Source of the DNA: Rhodopirellula islandica
Lineage (GTDB): Bacteria > Planctomycetota > Planctomycetia > Pirellulales > Pirellulaceae
Length of the DNA: 64,000 nt
Direction of reading: 5' to 3'
Assembly: GCF_001027925.1 (NCBI RefSeq)
Contig: NZ_LECT01000031.1
Span: 62,001 to 126,000, forward strand
The notes below the pieces were generated by a model, which ran no database searches, had not been told where the DNA came from, and saw only the letters and a list, made by a program, of their open reading frames with translations. A program made the position numbers and the translations under genes. Each line of letters starts with the position of its first letter. The stretch's first letter is position 1. This document shows, piece after piece, positions 26,104-36,201 of this stretch.

Positions 26104-29100
26104 TCAAGTTGTCGCCAACAGCGACGTCAATTCTCCTGACGTGGGCGGGTCGCACAACCGGAATTTTGTCATTCGTCCATCGGAATCGTCGTACAAAATC
26201 ATCGTGGCGGCAGAGAGATCGGCGGCCGCGGGGGAATCGATCAAAAGCGATGAGTCACCGGCGTTGAGCGGTCCCACCAGACGCAATTCCAAATCATGAT
26301 GGCTCTGCCGAGGCAACCATCGATTCAGCGTTTCTGCGGATGGCAGACTCGCGATGACGAACACGTTGACGGCCGGGCCCTCTCGAAGGACGGTTTGCAA
26401 CGCATCGCAACCAGAGATTTGGGTGGCGGCGTCCAACGAGAAGTTCATCGATTCCGGTTGACGAAGATCGCGGAACCGATCCAGGCCATCCAGCACGACC
26501 AACAGGGGCGTGTCGTTGCTTTGCGGAAGAGTCGCGATGGGCGGAACGTCATCCGCCTTGGTTTTGGCGGAAACGAGTGTGCCATCCGAATCGAGACTGA
26601 ACGAAGGGGCGGTCGTGGCGAGTCCGTCCGTGGTCGAAGTTTCCTGGGTGGGTTTGCCGAGTCGGGCGTCCACGAATTCAGCCAGCTGAATCATGGCGTT
26701 CTCGGCGTCGCGAGGCCGGATGACGTGTGCGTCCACCTGGTGTTGTTGGGTCCACTGCACGACCGAGTCTCCTTCTTCGGCTCGGGAGCCGTCGAACAAG
26801 ACCAACGAGAGGTCCGGACGATGCGCCCTGGCGGACGCGATGATGCTGCTCAGGACGCTAGGGCGATTGCGTGCCGAACCGATCAGCAAGGCGTTGCGGC
26901 CGGTGTTGGATTGAAACCGCAAAGCGCACGGGGGGCCGAGTTCAACGGCTTCCCCCAGCAATCCGACCAGGGTGTCGGAGGGCTGTGATGCTTCGATGGC
27001 TTGGCGTGCCATGTCGGCGGTGAAACGTCCTGGTCGGTTGCCTTCGAAGACCACAGCGGCGCCGAGTTCCCGATTCCAAGCTTCGTCTCGCTGCCCAATC
27101 TCATGGAGTAGTCGGACTTGTTCCGCGGTTTCTAAGTAAGCGACCTGGAAGGGCTGGTTGCCTTCGACCAGGCCACTGGCGTCGTTGTAGATGGCTTCAC
27201 CGGGCCGGGATATCAACCGAGCCGCCGTGTTGTCATCGGACAAAATCAAGGCGGCATCGGCCTCGCTGCACTGCATCGCGATTCGAACCGCCATTTGCCC
27301 CAACGTGGCTCGGGGGAGGCTGTTGGCACCGGCCAGCGATTGACTGCTGAGAACAACGTGGATGCCAAACGAGCGGCCTTGTCGAACGAGGCGATCCAAG
27401 AGTGCGGTGCAATCGGAGGCGAGCGTGTCGTCTCGAGTGAACAGTTCTTGGAACTCGTCGACGACCAGCATCAAACGGGGCATGACTTCGTCAGGGCGGG
27501 CGCGCCGATAGGCACCGAGTTCCTGGACCCCCGCAGCCCGAAACAACTCGCCTCGGGTGGTCATTTCCGAATCGAGTCGTTGCAGGACACTGCGTCCAAA
27601 TTCCCGTTCGCTTTCAATGCCAATGACGCGAGCGTGAGGTAGTTTGGCATCGGCGTAGATCTTGAACTCGACGCCCTTCTTGAAATCCAGCAGATAGAAC
27701 TGCAGTTCATCGGGAGAGTACATCGCAGCGCCGGATGTGACGATGCTGTGCAGCAGCGTGCTTTTTCCCGAGCCCGTTTTGCCGGCGATCAGAACGTGTT
27801 GGCGAACACCTTCGCCTAAATCGAGTGACCGGTTCCGTCCCGCCCCGGAGCTACCAATGACGATGTGGAGACCATCAGCGGCGGTGCTCGTTTGATCGGA
27901 CGTGGGGATGCATTCATTGGGCATCAACGAGGTCAACGGCACGATGACACGCGAGGCTTCCTGGGCCAAACGCCCGATGCGCTGGATCAGTGCCGAGCGG
28001 TCTTGGGGCATGGGTGGCGGCGCGGGCCAGAATTCGCACTCATCCAATCCCGCGTTGAGAAGACGCCAATGGCCAGCGGTCAGACCCTCCTCCAACATTC
28101 GAACACGTCGCTTGTTGCCGATTGGAATGATCCCATCCTCGTTCGGTTGCAGCGGTTCCGCGTTCAAACTGGACCGATCGATCCCATCAAAGGCGGCTGA
28201 AGGGTCTTTGCGAGCGGCTTCTTCGCCGGTATCCAAGCCCGCTTGGCCATATCTCAGACGCAGCAGATTGGGATGGTCAAACATCGGCATGTCCGCCGGC
28301 CATTCGTGTTTGCTGTCCACGACCAGAATGACGAATACACCGCAGCGAATTCCGCTGCGGATGAGCGATGCCAGGTGCGAATGAGCGTCCCGAGACAGCC
28401 CGTCCGGAAATCCGACCGCGGCAATCGCTTCGTAGGGTTGTGCCAGCGATCCAGCCACCTTGTTGTAGTCTTCCAAACGTTCGTATTGGTCCCTCAAACA
28501 CGACTGCAGAATGTTTTCAGCATGATGGCTGATGTCGGCGATGCGAGCCGTGATTTGGTCGCCCTGCGTCCAGACGCGATGGTGAATCAGGCTGGGATCG
28601 TGGTCAGCCAAAGCGAGAAAGCTGGAGAAGTTCTGCCCTCGCCCTGCTGGATCAATCAGGGTCACACGAGCTTGGCCCGGTGGAGCAGCGCTGAGCAAAC
28701 GCCAAAGCACCTGGTGTGCGATTTTGATGGCATCCTCGATGTGGGCCGTGGGTGCTTCGATGATCACGCCCGAATGCATTCGCCGGTGCATTGCGATTGG
28801 CATCGTGTCCGGGACTTGCAACCGATTCAGAATGTCGGCTTCGTCGTGAGCGTCACCGTTTTGCTCCACGTGATGGGATGTGTCGTAACCCAGAGCAGAA
28901 TCGAATTGCTGCTTCAGACGATTGCCCAACCGGATCGATCCCACGGGCAGGAAATCAATTCCGGGATGCAGCGGCGGTGGGTTGGAAAGCAATTCGTCCC
29001 AATGTGGATACCGATACTCGACCAAGTCGTTGGCCGCGAGGATTCGCGTCAACCCGCGATGCATGCCAGATTGCAGTCGCTGCGCCAACGATTCCAGCGT

Positions 29101-30339
29101 GTGCCGATGCTGTTCTGCCACCGCTTGCAGAGTTTGGCCAGCCACCGCATCAGATTGGGTGAGTTTTTGCGAGATGTCCGTGGCCGTTTGATTGGCCCGT
29201 TCACGCATCGATTGCTGAAGATCCGCGAAACTGGTTCGGAATTGTTCCTCAATCCGATTCAACTGGTCTTGCAGTCGTGCTTCTTCGGCGACCTGTTTTG
29301 CGGCAAGCTCTTCGCGGAGGTCCTGCAGTTGGTTTTTTTGCCACTGTTGAGCGTCTTTGATGTGCGAGTCGCGCAGCAGGATCAATTCCTGGCTGGTCTT
29401 CTTGGCGGCCGCCGTCGAAATTCGTTTGGCCCGCAGAACAGCGTCTTGGGATGCCAAGCGAATTCGTTCGGTGGCAGGGTGCAAAGATCGAGTCATCTTC
29501 CGCAGAGGCCACATCAAAATCAGGTAGCATGTGAACCCGATCAAACCGGATACGATGACGGAGCCGATCAAGTAGTGAATGAGCGGTTCGGCTTTCAACA
29601 AGATCGAGAGGCCGGAGAAGATCAACAACAGAACGGCGACCAGCGAGGGCAGGTAATACACCGCGTCCACCACGTGCGCGGCGAATCCGGTTTGCATCTC
29701 GGAGACAGTGGATTTCAATCGACGGTTCTGTCGGCGGACCAGATCCAACGCATCTTCCACCTTGGTCGGTGGGGACTCACCAAATTCAGCGTACAGATCG
29801 CTTGGCGTTTGGACATCAAGCAAGCGGTTGAGTCGGCGGATCGTCAGCGCCCGAGCCCATTCAATGTCTTCGTTTGATTCCGCAAGAGTCGCGTCGAGCT
29901 GATGATGTTCTTTGGCGGCCAGCTTTTTGGGCTGATCCTTGCGGGCGTCGTACTGGTTCTTGATCGCGATCAGTCGCTTTTCGACCTTGCCATGGATCAC
30001 CGCTTCGTCTTCGGCGAGCTGCCTCCGAAAACGGACGCCGCATCGTCGCAGTTGGTCACGTGTCTGCAGGGTCGCCACCTCGTACGCGGCGATCATTTGC
30101 TCTTGCGCTGTGTCCCACTGCGTCAGCGTGTTGAGACGATCGGTGTGGCAGTTCTGTTTGACCGCAGCGAGCTGGTCTGTCAGACGCTGTTCGATGTCCG
30201 CATGTTGGTCGCCTTGTTGGCGAACCAATCGAGCATGTTCGTCTCGCGAAGCCGCAACGCGTTGGATCAATCCATGAAGCAGACGGCGTTGGCGTTCCGG
30301 AGCAAACAACAGTGCAGGCGAAACAGCAGAGTCTTTCAT
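26104..30339 (-). CDS. Giant FtsK/SpoIIIE-family ATPase with coiled coils, EccC-like layout
   Basis: The protein has 1411 residues. Residues 15-215 are charged coiled coil; two membrane helices lie at about 228-247 and 252-275; more coiled coil runs to about 440. Three ATPase-like domains seem to follow. The first (about 500-740) lacks a Walker A. The second is canonical: GKTGSGKST near 852-860, a Walker B in LMLVVDEFQEL near 955, and typical FtsK strands. The third (about 1120-1400) has a broken P-loop, ALLIGSARNRPS, and a Walker B-like LLVVLDGLDRF. Two helices followed by tandem ATPases resembles EccC/YukB of type VII secretion; a DNA or protein pump is the likely role. No WXG100 partner is visible. 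Confidence 0.82.
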   Translation of the reverse strand: MKDSAVSPALLFAPERQRRLLHGLIQRVAASRDEHARLVRQQGDQHADIEQRLTDQLAAVKQNCHTDRLNTLTQWDTAQEQMIAAYEVATLQTRDQLRRCGVRFRRQLAEDEAVIHGKVEKRLIAIKNQYDARKDQPKKLAAKEHHQLDATLAESNEDIEWARALTIRRLNRLLDVQTPSDLYAEFGESPPTKVEDALDLVRRQNRRLKSTVSEMQTGFAAHVVDAVYYLPSLVAVLLLIFSGLSILLKAEPLIHYLIGSVIVSGLIGFTCYLILMWPLRKMTRSLHPATERIRLASQDAVLRAKRISTAAAKKTSQELILLRDSHIKDAQQWQKNQLQDLREELAAKQVAEEARLQDQLNRIEEQFRTSFADLQQSMRERANQTATDISQKLTQSDAVAGQTLQAVAEQHRHTLESLAQRLQSGMHRGLTRILAANDLVEYRYPHWDELLSNPPPLHPGIDFLPVGSIRLGNRLKQQFDSALGYDTSHHVEQNGDAHDEADILNRLQVPDTMPIAMHRRMHSGVIIEAPTAHIEDAIKIAHQVLWRLLSAAPPGQARVTLIDPAGRGQNFSSFLALADHDPSLIHHRVWTQGDQITARIADISHHAENILQSCLRDQYERLEDYNKVAGSLAQPYEAIAAVGFPDGLSRDAHSHLASLIRSGIRCGVFVILVVDSKHEWPADMPMFDHPNLLRLRYGQAGLDTGEEAARKDPSAAFDGIDRSSLNAEPLQPNEDGIIPIGNKRRVRMLEEGLTAGHWRLLNAGLDECEFWPAPPPMPQDRSALIQRIGRLAQEASRVIVPLTSLMPNECIPTSDQTSTAADGLHIVIGSSGAGRNRSLDLGEGVRQHVLIAGKTGSGKSTLLHSIVTSGAAMYSPDELQFYLLDFKKGVEFKIYADAKLPHARVIGIESEREFGRSVLQRLDSEMTTRGELFRAAGVQELGAYRRARPDEVMPRLMLVVDEFQELFTRDDTLASDCTALLDRLVRQGRSFGIHVVLSSQSLAGANSLPRATLGQMAVRIAMQCSEADAALILSDDNTAARLISRPGEAIYNDASGLVEGNQPFQVAYLETAEQVRLLHEIGQRDEAWNRELGAAVVFEGNRPGRFTADMARQAIEASQPSDTLVGLLGEAVELGPPCALRFQSNTGRNALLIGSARNRPSVLSSIIASARAHRPDLSLVLFDGSRAEEGDSVVQWTQQHQVDAHVIRPRDAENAMIQLAEFVDARLGKPTQETSTTDGLATTAPSFSLDSDGTLVSAKTKADDVPPIATLPQSNDTPLLVVLDGLDRFRDLRQPESMNFSLDAATQISGCDALQTVLREGPAVNVFVIASLPSAETLNRWLPRQSHHDLELRLVGPLNAGDSSLLIDSPAAADLSAATMILYDDSDGRMTKFRLCDPPTSGELTSLLATT

Positions 30340-30523
30340 GGTTTCGATTCTACTCCAATCCGACGCCCACGGCGCGTTTGTGAAGCGATCGAAATCAAAA
30401 GCTGGCGGATGAAGTTTGAGCGTTCAGCAAAAGTTGCGCGGCCAATCCAAAAGGTCCCCGCCGTTGCGACCACTGTTTGAAGTGGCAGCGTTCATGGTGG
30501 GCTGCCGAGCGGACGTGCCACTG

Positions 30524-31573
30524 CTAGTCTTCGGCGATGTCCGAAGCTTGGTCTTGGGGAGGTGAGACAGGCGGGGGTTCTGACTCAGCCAGTTTGCCGT
30601 TGGGCAAAGTGACATCGATTCTGGTTCCCTGTTGGCATGATTTGGGTGCGGTCTCAGGCAGGCCGCCTTCGGGGGTGTCCGAGGGGGAATGGTCTGCGGG
30701 TTCAGTGGAGACTTCCCAGTGACCGTCTTGGATGTTGATGCGGCCACCCATGGCGTGGGTGATATTGCGAACCAGGTACAGCCCCAAACCGGTGCCTTGC
30801 TGACTGCGTTCCAGTTCACTGCCTAGCCGGACGAATCGCCCGAAAACTTTGCGTCGCAAGTTAGCGGGAATTCCTGTGCCGTTGTCCAAAACTGAAACAG
30901 TGACATCTCCCGAGGCGGAACAAACCGCAGTCAACTCGACTTTGGGAGGCGACCCACCGTATTTGATGGCGTTGTCAATCAAGTTGCGAAACAGAATTTC
31001 AATTTGGATGACGGGCGCGTGCACGAGAATTGGCGGGCATTTCACGCGGACGGTTTCTGGCGGCAGCTTGTATCGCACACAGGCGCCTTGGGCACACTTG
31101 GAAAGTACCGTGTGCAGAGACAAATCGCAGGCCTCATAGGCTTCGCCTCCTCGGTCGACTCGGGCGACATCGAGCAGGTGATTGATCAGGCTGTCCAAAC
31201 GTTCCACGTCTTCCAGCATGATGAGATGGAATTCCTTCTGTTGTTCGACGCTGACGTCGTGGCGGGTCATCGTCTGTAGGTACAGTTTCAGCGACGCAAT
31301 TGGACTTTTGAGTTCATGGGTGACGGAGTCGATGAAGTTGGATTGCCGACGGTTCAAGTTGAACGCTTTGACCGACAGCGTCAGGTAAGCGATGACGCCG
31401 GCCAGGATTGCGATCAAAAGCGGCGCCCCGGCACCCAGCATCACCCAGAACATGCCCGAGGTGGAATCGTTGCGGACAGCGCCCCAAACCGTTCCGCTGA
31501 TCCAAACCGCGGTCAGCAAGACGACCAGGACGATCAGCACAACGCCCAGTGTGACGGGCGTTCGCAGGGTCAA
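30524..31573 (-). CDS. Membrane sensor histidine kinase
   Basis: A 349-residue kinase with two membrane helices (about 10-33 and 44-66) and almost no periplasmic loop. The dimerisation helix follows directly (SVTHELKSPIASLK, His86). The ATPase domain shows RNLIDNAIKYGG, LDNGTGIP and GTGLGLYLV. The C-terminal 50 residues are Pro/Ser/Glu rich. The start is a TTG at 31573; no ATG is available before the upstream stop, so the exact start is uncertain. No response regulator is adjacent. With so short a loop it likely senses the membrane or a partner protein. Confidence 0.88.
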   Translation of the reverse strand: MTLRTPVTLGVVLIVLVVLLTAVWISGTVWGAVRNDSTSGMFWVMLGAGAPLLIAILAGVIAYLTLSVKAFNLNRRQSNFIDSVTHELKSPIASLKLYLQTMTRHDVSVEQQKEFHLIMLEDVERLDSLINHLLDVARVDRGGEAYEACDLSLHTVLSKCAQGACVRYKLPPETVRVKCPPILVHAPVIQIEILFRNLIDNAIKYGGSPPKVELTAVCSASGDVTVSVLDNGTGIPANLRRKVFGRFVRLGSELERSQQGTGLGLYLVRNITHAMGGRINIQDGHWEVSTEPADHSPSDTPEGGLPETAPKSCQQGTRIDVTLPNGKLAESEPPPVSPPQDQASDIAED

Positions 31574-32029
31574 CGGGCGGTTCGAAATGGGCGAGACGAT
31601 GACCGTGTCCTTTGCATGGGCGAGTTGAAATTGAACCAGACACTTGGTTCTTCACATTCCCGGTGGGGCGGGACGTTCGCGTGAGCGAATGCGAACAATT
31701 CTGCAGCAAGATAGCAGCGTTCCAGGTTGCATCGAAGAAGCCTGCCGAAGATTGGATCCGGGGAATCCCGATCCGTCGCGTGGGCAAGCCAGAACGCCTG
31801 ATGGATTGGGCCGGTCGCCTCCAATCGAGGCTCCCGCGGAGGCCGACGGGGCAACCGTGGTCGTGACAGGCTGCCACACCTCGGGGTGGGTAGCAGATCG
31901 GATCAAGACAAAAATGAGTCAAAACTTCTTCAAAAATGGGCCCCCGACCCTGACGGCAGTTGCCCAACCGGCAATAATGAAACTCATGAAGACCAAGTGT
32001 CTTCTTCATTGCCACGCGGAGATAGGATC
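31574..32029. other. Divergent gap, no supported gene
   Basis: About 455 bases between the histidine kinase and the ABC operon. Frames crossing it are antisense shadows or short and featureless. A GGAGATAGG ribosome site at its right edge serves the gene at 32030. I see no repeat element. Confidence 0.5.
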
Positions 32030-32476
32030 ATGCGTGCCGAAACGCAGCAACGACAATATTCTGAGAGAACGCTCCAGCAGGTTCGGCTGGACAGCGTCCG
32101 TGCGCTCGCGAAGGCGAAGTTCTGCCCGGACACCAGTGAGGTCGTTCGCTTGCAATGTGTTGACGATCGGGCTGAGTCAGAGAATCACTTCGGCAACCAA
32201 CTTTGGTACTTCGAAGGCAAAGGCGTTGACGAGGGCCATCATCGGCAAGACGTGTTCGGGGTGGTCGAGTATCAAATTCAGTTTGGGCTGCAGGAGTTGG
32301 TGGAAGACGGGGTTTTTGATACCCCTCAGGAACGCGAAGGCTTTCGTTCGTTGTACGACCGTGAGGTCAGCGGCCCTTCTTGGCGGCACCCGGCGAATCG
32401 TTTGTTCTTGGCCGCGATGATGGCGGTGGCTGCTTTGACGCTGTTCTTGCTGACGCTGAAGAATCTGCTGGCGTGA
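32030..32476 (+). CDS. Tail-anchored conserved hypothetical protein, ABC operon
   Basis: The ATG at 32030 sits behind a GGAGATAGG ribosome site and gives 148 residues; a longer frame upstream lacks such support. Residues 1-120 are soluble, charged and helical in character, with QVRLDSVRALAKAKFCPDTSE and a QREGFRSLYDREVS segment. Residues about 125-146 form one membrane helix at the very C-terminus. It overlaps the ABC ATPase gene by four bases, so it is probably an accessory subunit or regulator of that transporter, on the cytosolic face. Confidence 0.75.
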   Translation: MRAETQQRQYSERTLQQVRLDSVRALAKAKFCPDTSEVVRLQCVDDRAESENHFGNQLWYFEGKGVDEGHHRQDVFGVVEYQIQFGLQELVEDGVFDTPQEREGFRSLYDREVSGPSWRHPANRLFLAAMMAVAALTLFLLTLKNLLA

Positions 32477-33555
32477 GTTCTTTTGCCGCTGATCCAGCTG
32501 AGTGCGTCGCCGAACCTCTCGAAACGCCTGTGAAAGATGGAACGATCGTTTCCGTCAACGGGCTGCAGAAAACCTACCGCGGAGGCTGGCTGCGTTCCTC
32601 TCACGTGCATGCTCTCTCGGGTGTCACCCTGAATGCGGATGCCGGTCAAGTCTTCGGTCTGCTCGGGCCCAATGGGGCTGGCAAAACGACACTGATCAAA
32701 ATCTTGCTGGGAGTGATCCGTTCGTCCGGTGGAACAGCCAGTTTGTTCGGTTTGCCAGCCGGCTCGGCAGCGGCTCGTCGTCGAGTTGGGTATCTGCCTG
32801 AGTCGTTGCGAGTTGATCGGCACCACACCGCCCGGACAGCGCTGAAGTATTACGGCCGACTGAGTGGACTCGACGGCACGACAATCCGCAGACGCAGCGA
32901 CGAATTGCTGGAGTTGGTCGGACTCGCCGGTCGAGATCGGGAACCGGTGCGGCAGTTCAGCAAAGGCATGTTGCAGCGGTTGGGACTGGCACAAGCCCTG
33001 ATGCATGATCCCGACCTGTTGGTCCTGGATGAACCCACCGATGGTTTGGATCCCGTCGGTCGGTCCGAAGTGCGTCAGGTGATCGAACGTTTGCGAGACG
33101 CAGGCAAAACCATCCTGATGAACAGCCACATTCTGCACGAAGTGGAATTGGTGTGCACTCACTTGGCGATCATGGCGAAAGGCCGCGTGCTGGCATCGGG
33201 CCCCATCAACAACTTGAGCGGTCCCGGGATCGAAGTTTCCCAGTCGGCGATGACGATTCACATGGAAATTGAACTGGAGCGTTCCAAGTTGGAAACGTTG
33301 CAGGAGCAACTGCAGCCAATGATGTCGACCGATTCCGCTTGGCAGTTGGTGCGTTCGAAAGAATCGAATGATCTTTGGCGAGTCCAGTTGGACTGCGATG
33401 AACAAGCCGACGTGGACGCGAGCGTGGATGTGGTTCGTAGCCTGGATGGCTCGATCGTCACATTGCAACCACATCGACACACTTTGGAACACACGTTCAT
33501 GCGATTGGTTCAACAAGCCGGTTCGCCCGGCCGTGACGCCGGCCCGACGCCGTGA
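32473..33555 (+). CDS. ABC transporter ATP-binding protein
   Basis: The GTG at 32473 overlaps the preceding stop and gives 360 residues; a frame open to 32380 only reads into the neighbour. Walker A is GPNGAGKTT, the signature is FSKGM in place of LSGGQ, Walker B is LLVLDEPTDGLDP, and NSHILHEVE holds the switch histidine. From about residue 220 there is a 130-residue C-terminal domain. The class is that of ABC-2 exporters such as those for drugs, copper-enzyme assembly or gliding. It should energise the permease encoded 72 bases downstream. Confidence 0.92.
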   Translation: MSSFAADPAECVAEPLETPVKDGTIVSVNGLQKTYRGGWLRSSHVHALSGVTLNADAGQVFGLLGPNGAGKTTLIKILLGVIRSSGGTASLFGLPAGSAAARRRVGYLPESLRVDRHHTARTALKYYGRLSGLDGTTIRRRSDELLELVGLAGRDREPVRQFSKGMLQRLGLAQALMHDPDLLVLDEPTDGLDPVGRSEVRQVIERLRDAGKTILMNSHILHEVELVCTHLAIMAKGRVLASGPINNLSGPGIEVSQSAMTIHMEIELERSKLETLQEQLQPMMSTDSAWQLVRSKESNDLWRVQLDCDEQADVDASVDVVRSLDGSIVTLQPHRHTLEHTFMRLVQQAGSPGRDAGPTP

Positions 33556-33627
33556 GGCCAATGATCCTTTGATTGGCCCGCCGTTGCTGTCACCACCCAC
33601 TTTGAAAACGATCGCTGGAGAGATGCA

Positions 33628-36201
33628 TTGAATTGGCGACCCTATTTCGCCGTCGTTTGGGACTCGTTTCATGCCGCGATGGCGTCGCGAGTTCTGTGGG
33701 CAGCGATGCTGGCCATTTGGATTTTGCTGGCCATGCTGGCTCCCATCGGCGTTCGCGAAGATTACACGACGACGTTTCGCTTCTTCGACGTCTACAACGG
33801 GACGCGAATGAAGGCGATGCTCGCGCAGGGCATGGTCGACCCAGACCAAAAGGACGCTCCGCTGGGGCGGATCGCCGCTGCGATGCCAGAGGAGCTTTCG
33901 CGGAAACTCCAACGAGTGGGGGAAGGCGACGAGGTCCGGATTCCGTTGCCGATGCTGACGGATGCACTGAACGAGTTGATCGATCAAGACTTTAAACTCG
34001 CCACCAACGCTCCAGATGCTGACGAAGAGTCCGGCGAAACGTCCGAAAAAGCCTCCGATTCGCGTCACTGGTACGATGCCCAAGCCTGGCAGGAAACCGT
34101 TCGACTTCGGGAGCTGCGTGAACTGGATGAAAAGCCGGCGGAGGAGTTGGCCGATTCGCTAATCCGGCGTCGGGCCAGACTTCGGATCGAGGCCGCGTTA
34201 CCGGGAGTCTTCGAAGCTCGAAGTGCTCGATCGGTGTTGTTGACGTACGGGACATTGGATTTTCCGACTGGGTTTGAAATTGATCGAACTCAATTCGAAT
34301 CCTTGTTCAATCAGTTTGTGATTCCGACCCTGGTTCACTGGCTGCTTGGTTTCGTGCTGGTCTTCCTCGGTGTCTTGGTCACCGCATCCATGATCCCCGA
34401 CATGCTGCAAACCGGGTCGCTGCACCTGCTGCTGAGCAAACCCGTTTCCCGTCCGGCGTTGCTGCTGGCGAAGTTCGTCGGTGGATGCGCGTTTGTGTTC
34501 TTGTGCGTGGCTCAGTTGGTCATCGGACTGTATCTGATTGCGGGAATGCGGCTGGAGATCTGGAATCCCAGAATCCTGTGGTGCATTCCCGTTGCTGTCT
34601 TTCTGTTCGCTGTTTTCTTCAGCGTGTCTGTGCCGGCTGGATTGAAGTGGCGTTCCCCCATCATTTCAATCGCAGCGGCGGGAGCTCTGGCTGCGATCTG
34701 CCTCGTGTTCAGCATCATCGCGGGCGTGTTCGACACTCGGATTGTTCAGCCGGAACGCATTTCCGGCCTGGTTCGAGCGGGGGATGATTTGATCTCGGTC
34801 ACCAACGGCGGCGGGTTGAACCGGATGGACGAGGATCAACAGCAGTGGGTGCCTGTGATCGAAAGCAAAGCGATGTCCAACGATCGCGTTTTGCGGCCTG
34901 TTGCAATCGATGACGATCATGTTCTGACTGCGAGAATTCGCAATGGAAAATTCAACCCATTCGGCTCGGGGTCGCTCGATCTGATCGTGTTGGCACGCGA
35001 CAACGATTGGAAGCCTCAACCTGGATTGCGATTGCCAACCGCGACTGAACGTTTGATTCCCATTGGACTGACGGACAAGTCCGGCTCGGGACAGACCTTG
35101 GCGGTCAACACCGCGGATTTGCTGATCACCCAAAACCGGGACATCCTCTCGTCAATCGGCAAGCAGGTCAAAGAGGAATCCGACGATCCAGACAGTGACA
35201 GCGACGGTGGTGCGGACGGTCGATCTCCGCGGGGACAATCGGCGGATTCCATTGGTGCTTGGTTGAGCACCCTTGTGACGATGCAAGGCGGCGCCACGGA
35301 AGAATTCGTTTCGATCCTGCCGCGAAATGTGGCGCTGAGTCCCCCGATTCGGCTAGCGGTTCCCTTGGACGCGGCTGATTTGAACGGGGAGAGTGCAAGC
35401 GAATCGACGCGTTTGTTGATTCTCAATGGAAGCCAATTGCAGCAATTGGTACCCGATGGCGATCCGACGGAGAATGTCTGGCAGCGGGATCTCACAGCTG
35501 ATTTGCCTCGTTCAGACACTCCCTTGCCTCCCGTGTTGGCTGCCTCGAACCGATATGTCGTCGCCAGCACCGGTGATGAGGTGGCGCGCGTGTTCACCAC
35601 CAAGGATCTGAGTGAGATCTTCGCTGGCGATTGGCCCGATGACATCGCGCCGCTTTCACTGCACGCTGTCGCGGAAGACCTGTTCTTGGTTGTGACAACA
35701 GAAGGCAGTGGCCATCTGCTACGCGTGGTTGAAAAACAAGGTGATGAACCGGGCTCGGAAAATCACCCGTTGCAAGTGGTCGCCACACTCCCGGTGGATG
35801 AGATTGAAACCGCAATGGTGGAGTTCACGCCGGACTCATCGGTGGTCCAGTTGGTCGTCGCTCATGACGTCGACCGAGTCAGCGAATTCCATGTCAGCAG
35901 CCAGGCGGACACGGCTGACCTGAGTGTCGTTCGTAGCATCGAACCGAAACGATCGTTTTGGCGCCGCGTCGATCGGTATGGAATTGGGTTGCTGGAATTG
36001 CTGACGCCTCAGGTGCTCGCACTGGGTGACACCACCGCAGGGATGGTCTCTGGCAAAAAGGCGTTCATTGTCGGCGGTGGCGACATGGAGGCAGGGGAAG
36101 TCGTCCGCTATGGAATCGCGACGCCAATCATCAGCTGTGGTGTCTTCATCGCCGTCATGCTGACGTTGAGCTGCGTCTACTTTGCTCGCAGCGATTTCTG
36201 A
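33628..36201 (+). CDS. ABC-2-type permease with large inserted soluble domain
   Basis: An 857-residue protein starting at a TTG behind a GGAGAG ribosome site. One helix at about 17-42 is followed by a 190-residue soluble loop, then a cluster of helices at about 234-375 (WLLGFVLVFLGVLVTASMI and on). Residues about 385-800 are soluble and beta-rich, with a Ser/Asp-rich linker around 515-545. One last helix lies at about 832-852. The membrane parts look like an ABC-2 export permease; the large domain between the last helices is unusual and reads like a sensor or propeller on the outer face. Substrate unknown. Confidence 0.82.
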   Translation: MNWRPYFAVVWDSFHAAMASRVLWAAMLAIWILLAMLAPIGVREDYTTTFRFFDVYNGTRMKAMLAQGMVDPDQKDAPLGRIAAAMPEELSRKLQRVGEGDEVRIPLPMLTDALNELIDQDFKLATNAPDADEESGETSEKASDSRHWYDAQAWQETVRLRELRELDEKPAEELADSLIRRRARLRIEAALPGVFEARSARSVLLTYGTLDFPTGFEIDRTQFESLFNQFVIPTLVHWLLGFVLVFLGVLVTASMIPDMLQTGSLHLLLSKPVSRPALLLAKFVGGCAFVFLCVAQLVIGLYLIAGMRLEIWNPRILWCIPVAVFLFAVFFSVSVPAGLKWRSPIISIAAAGALAAICLVFSIIAGVFDTRIVQPERISGLVRAGDDLISVTNGGGLNRMDEDQQQWVPVIESKAMSNDRVLRPVAIDDDHVLTARIRNGKFNPFGSGSLDLIVLARDNDWKPQPGLRLPTATERLIPIGLTDKSGSGQTLAVNTADLLITQNRDILSSIGKQVKEESDDPDSDSDGGADGRSPRGQSADSIGAWLSTLVTMQGGATEEFVSILPRNVALSPPIRLAVPLDAADLNGESASESTRLLILNGSQLQQLVPDGDPTENVWQRDLTADLPRSDTPLPPVLAASNRYVVASTGDEVARVFTTKDLSEIFAGDWPDDIAPLSLHAVAEDLFLVVTTEGSGHLLRVVEKQGDEPGSENHPLQVVATLPVDEIETAMVEFTPDSSVVQLVVAHDVDRVSEFHVSSQADTADLSVVRSIEPKRSFWRRVDRYGIGLLELLTPQVLALGDTTAGMVSGKKAFIVGGGDMEAGEVVRYGIATPIISCGVFIAVMLTLSCVYFARSDF

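Noticed and set aside
28243-29877. A 544-codon open frame on the plus strand, antisense to the giant FtsK-like gene
   Set aside because: It is the complement of a high-GC coding region; the protein has no domain, while the opposite strand encodes clear ATPase motifs and coiled coils.
26104-30339. A complete type VII secretion system
   Set aside because: Only a motor-like ATPase is present; no WXG100 substrate or membrane-core genes are found in the window.
32326-34083. A 585-codon minus-strand frame across the ABC operon
   Set aside because: The plus strand encodes an unmistakable ABC ATPase and permease; the antisense translation is His/Gln/Arg-rich without motifs.
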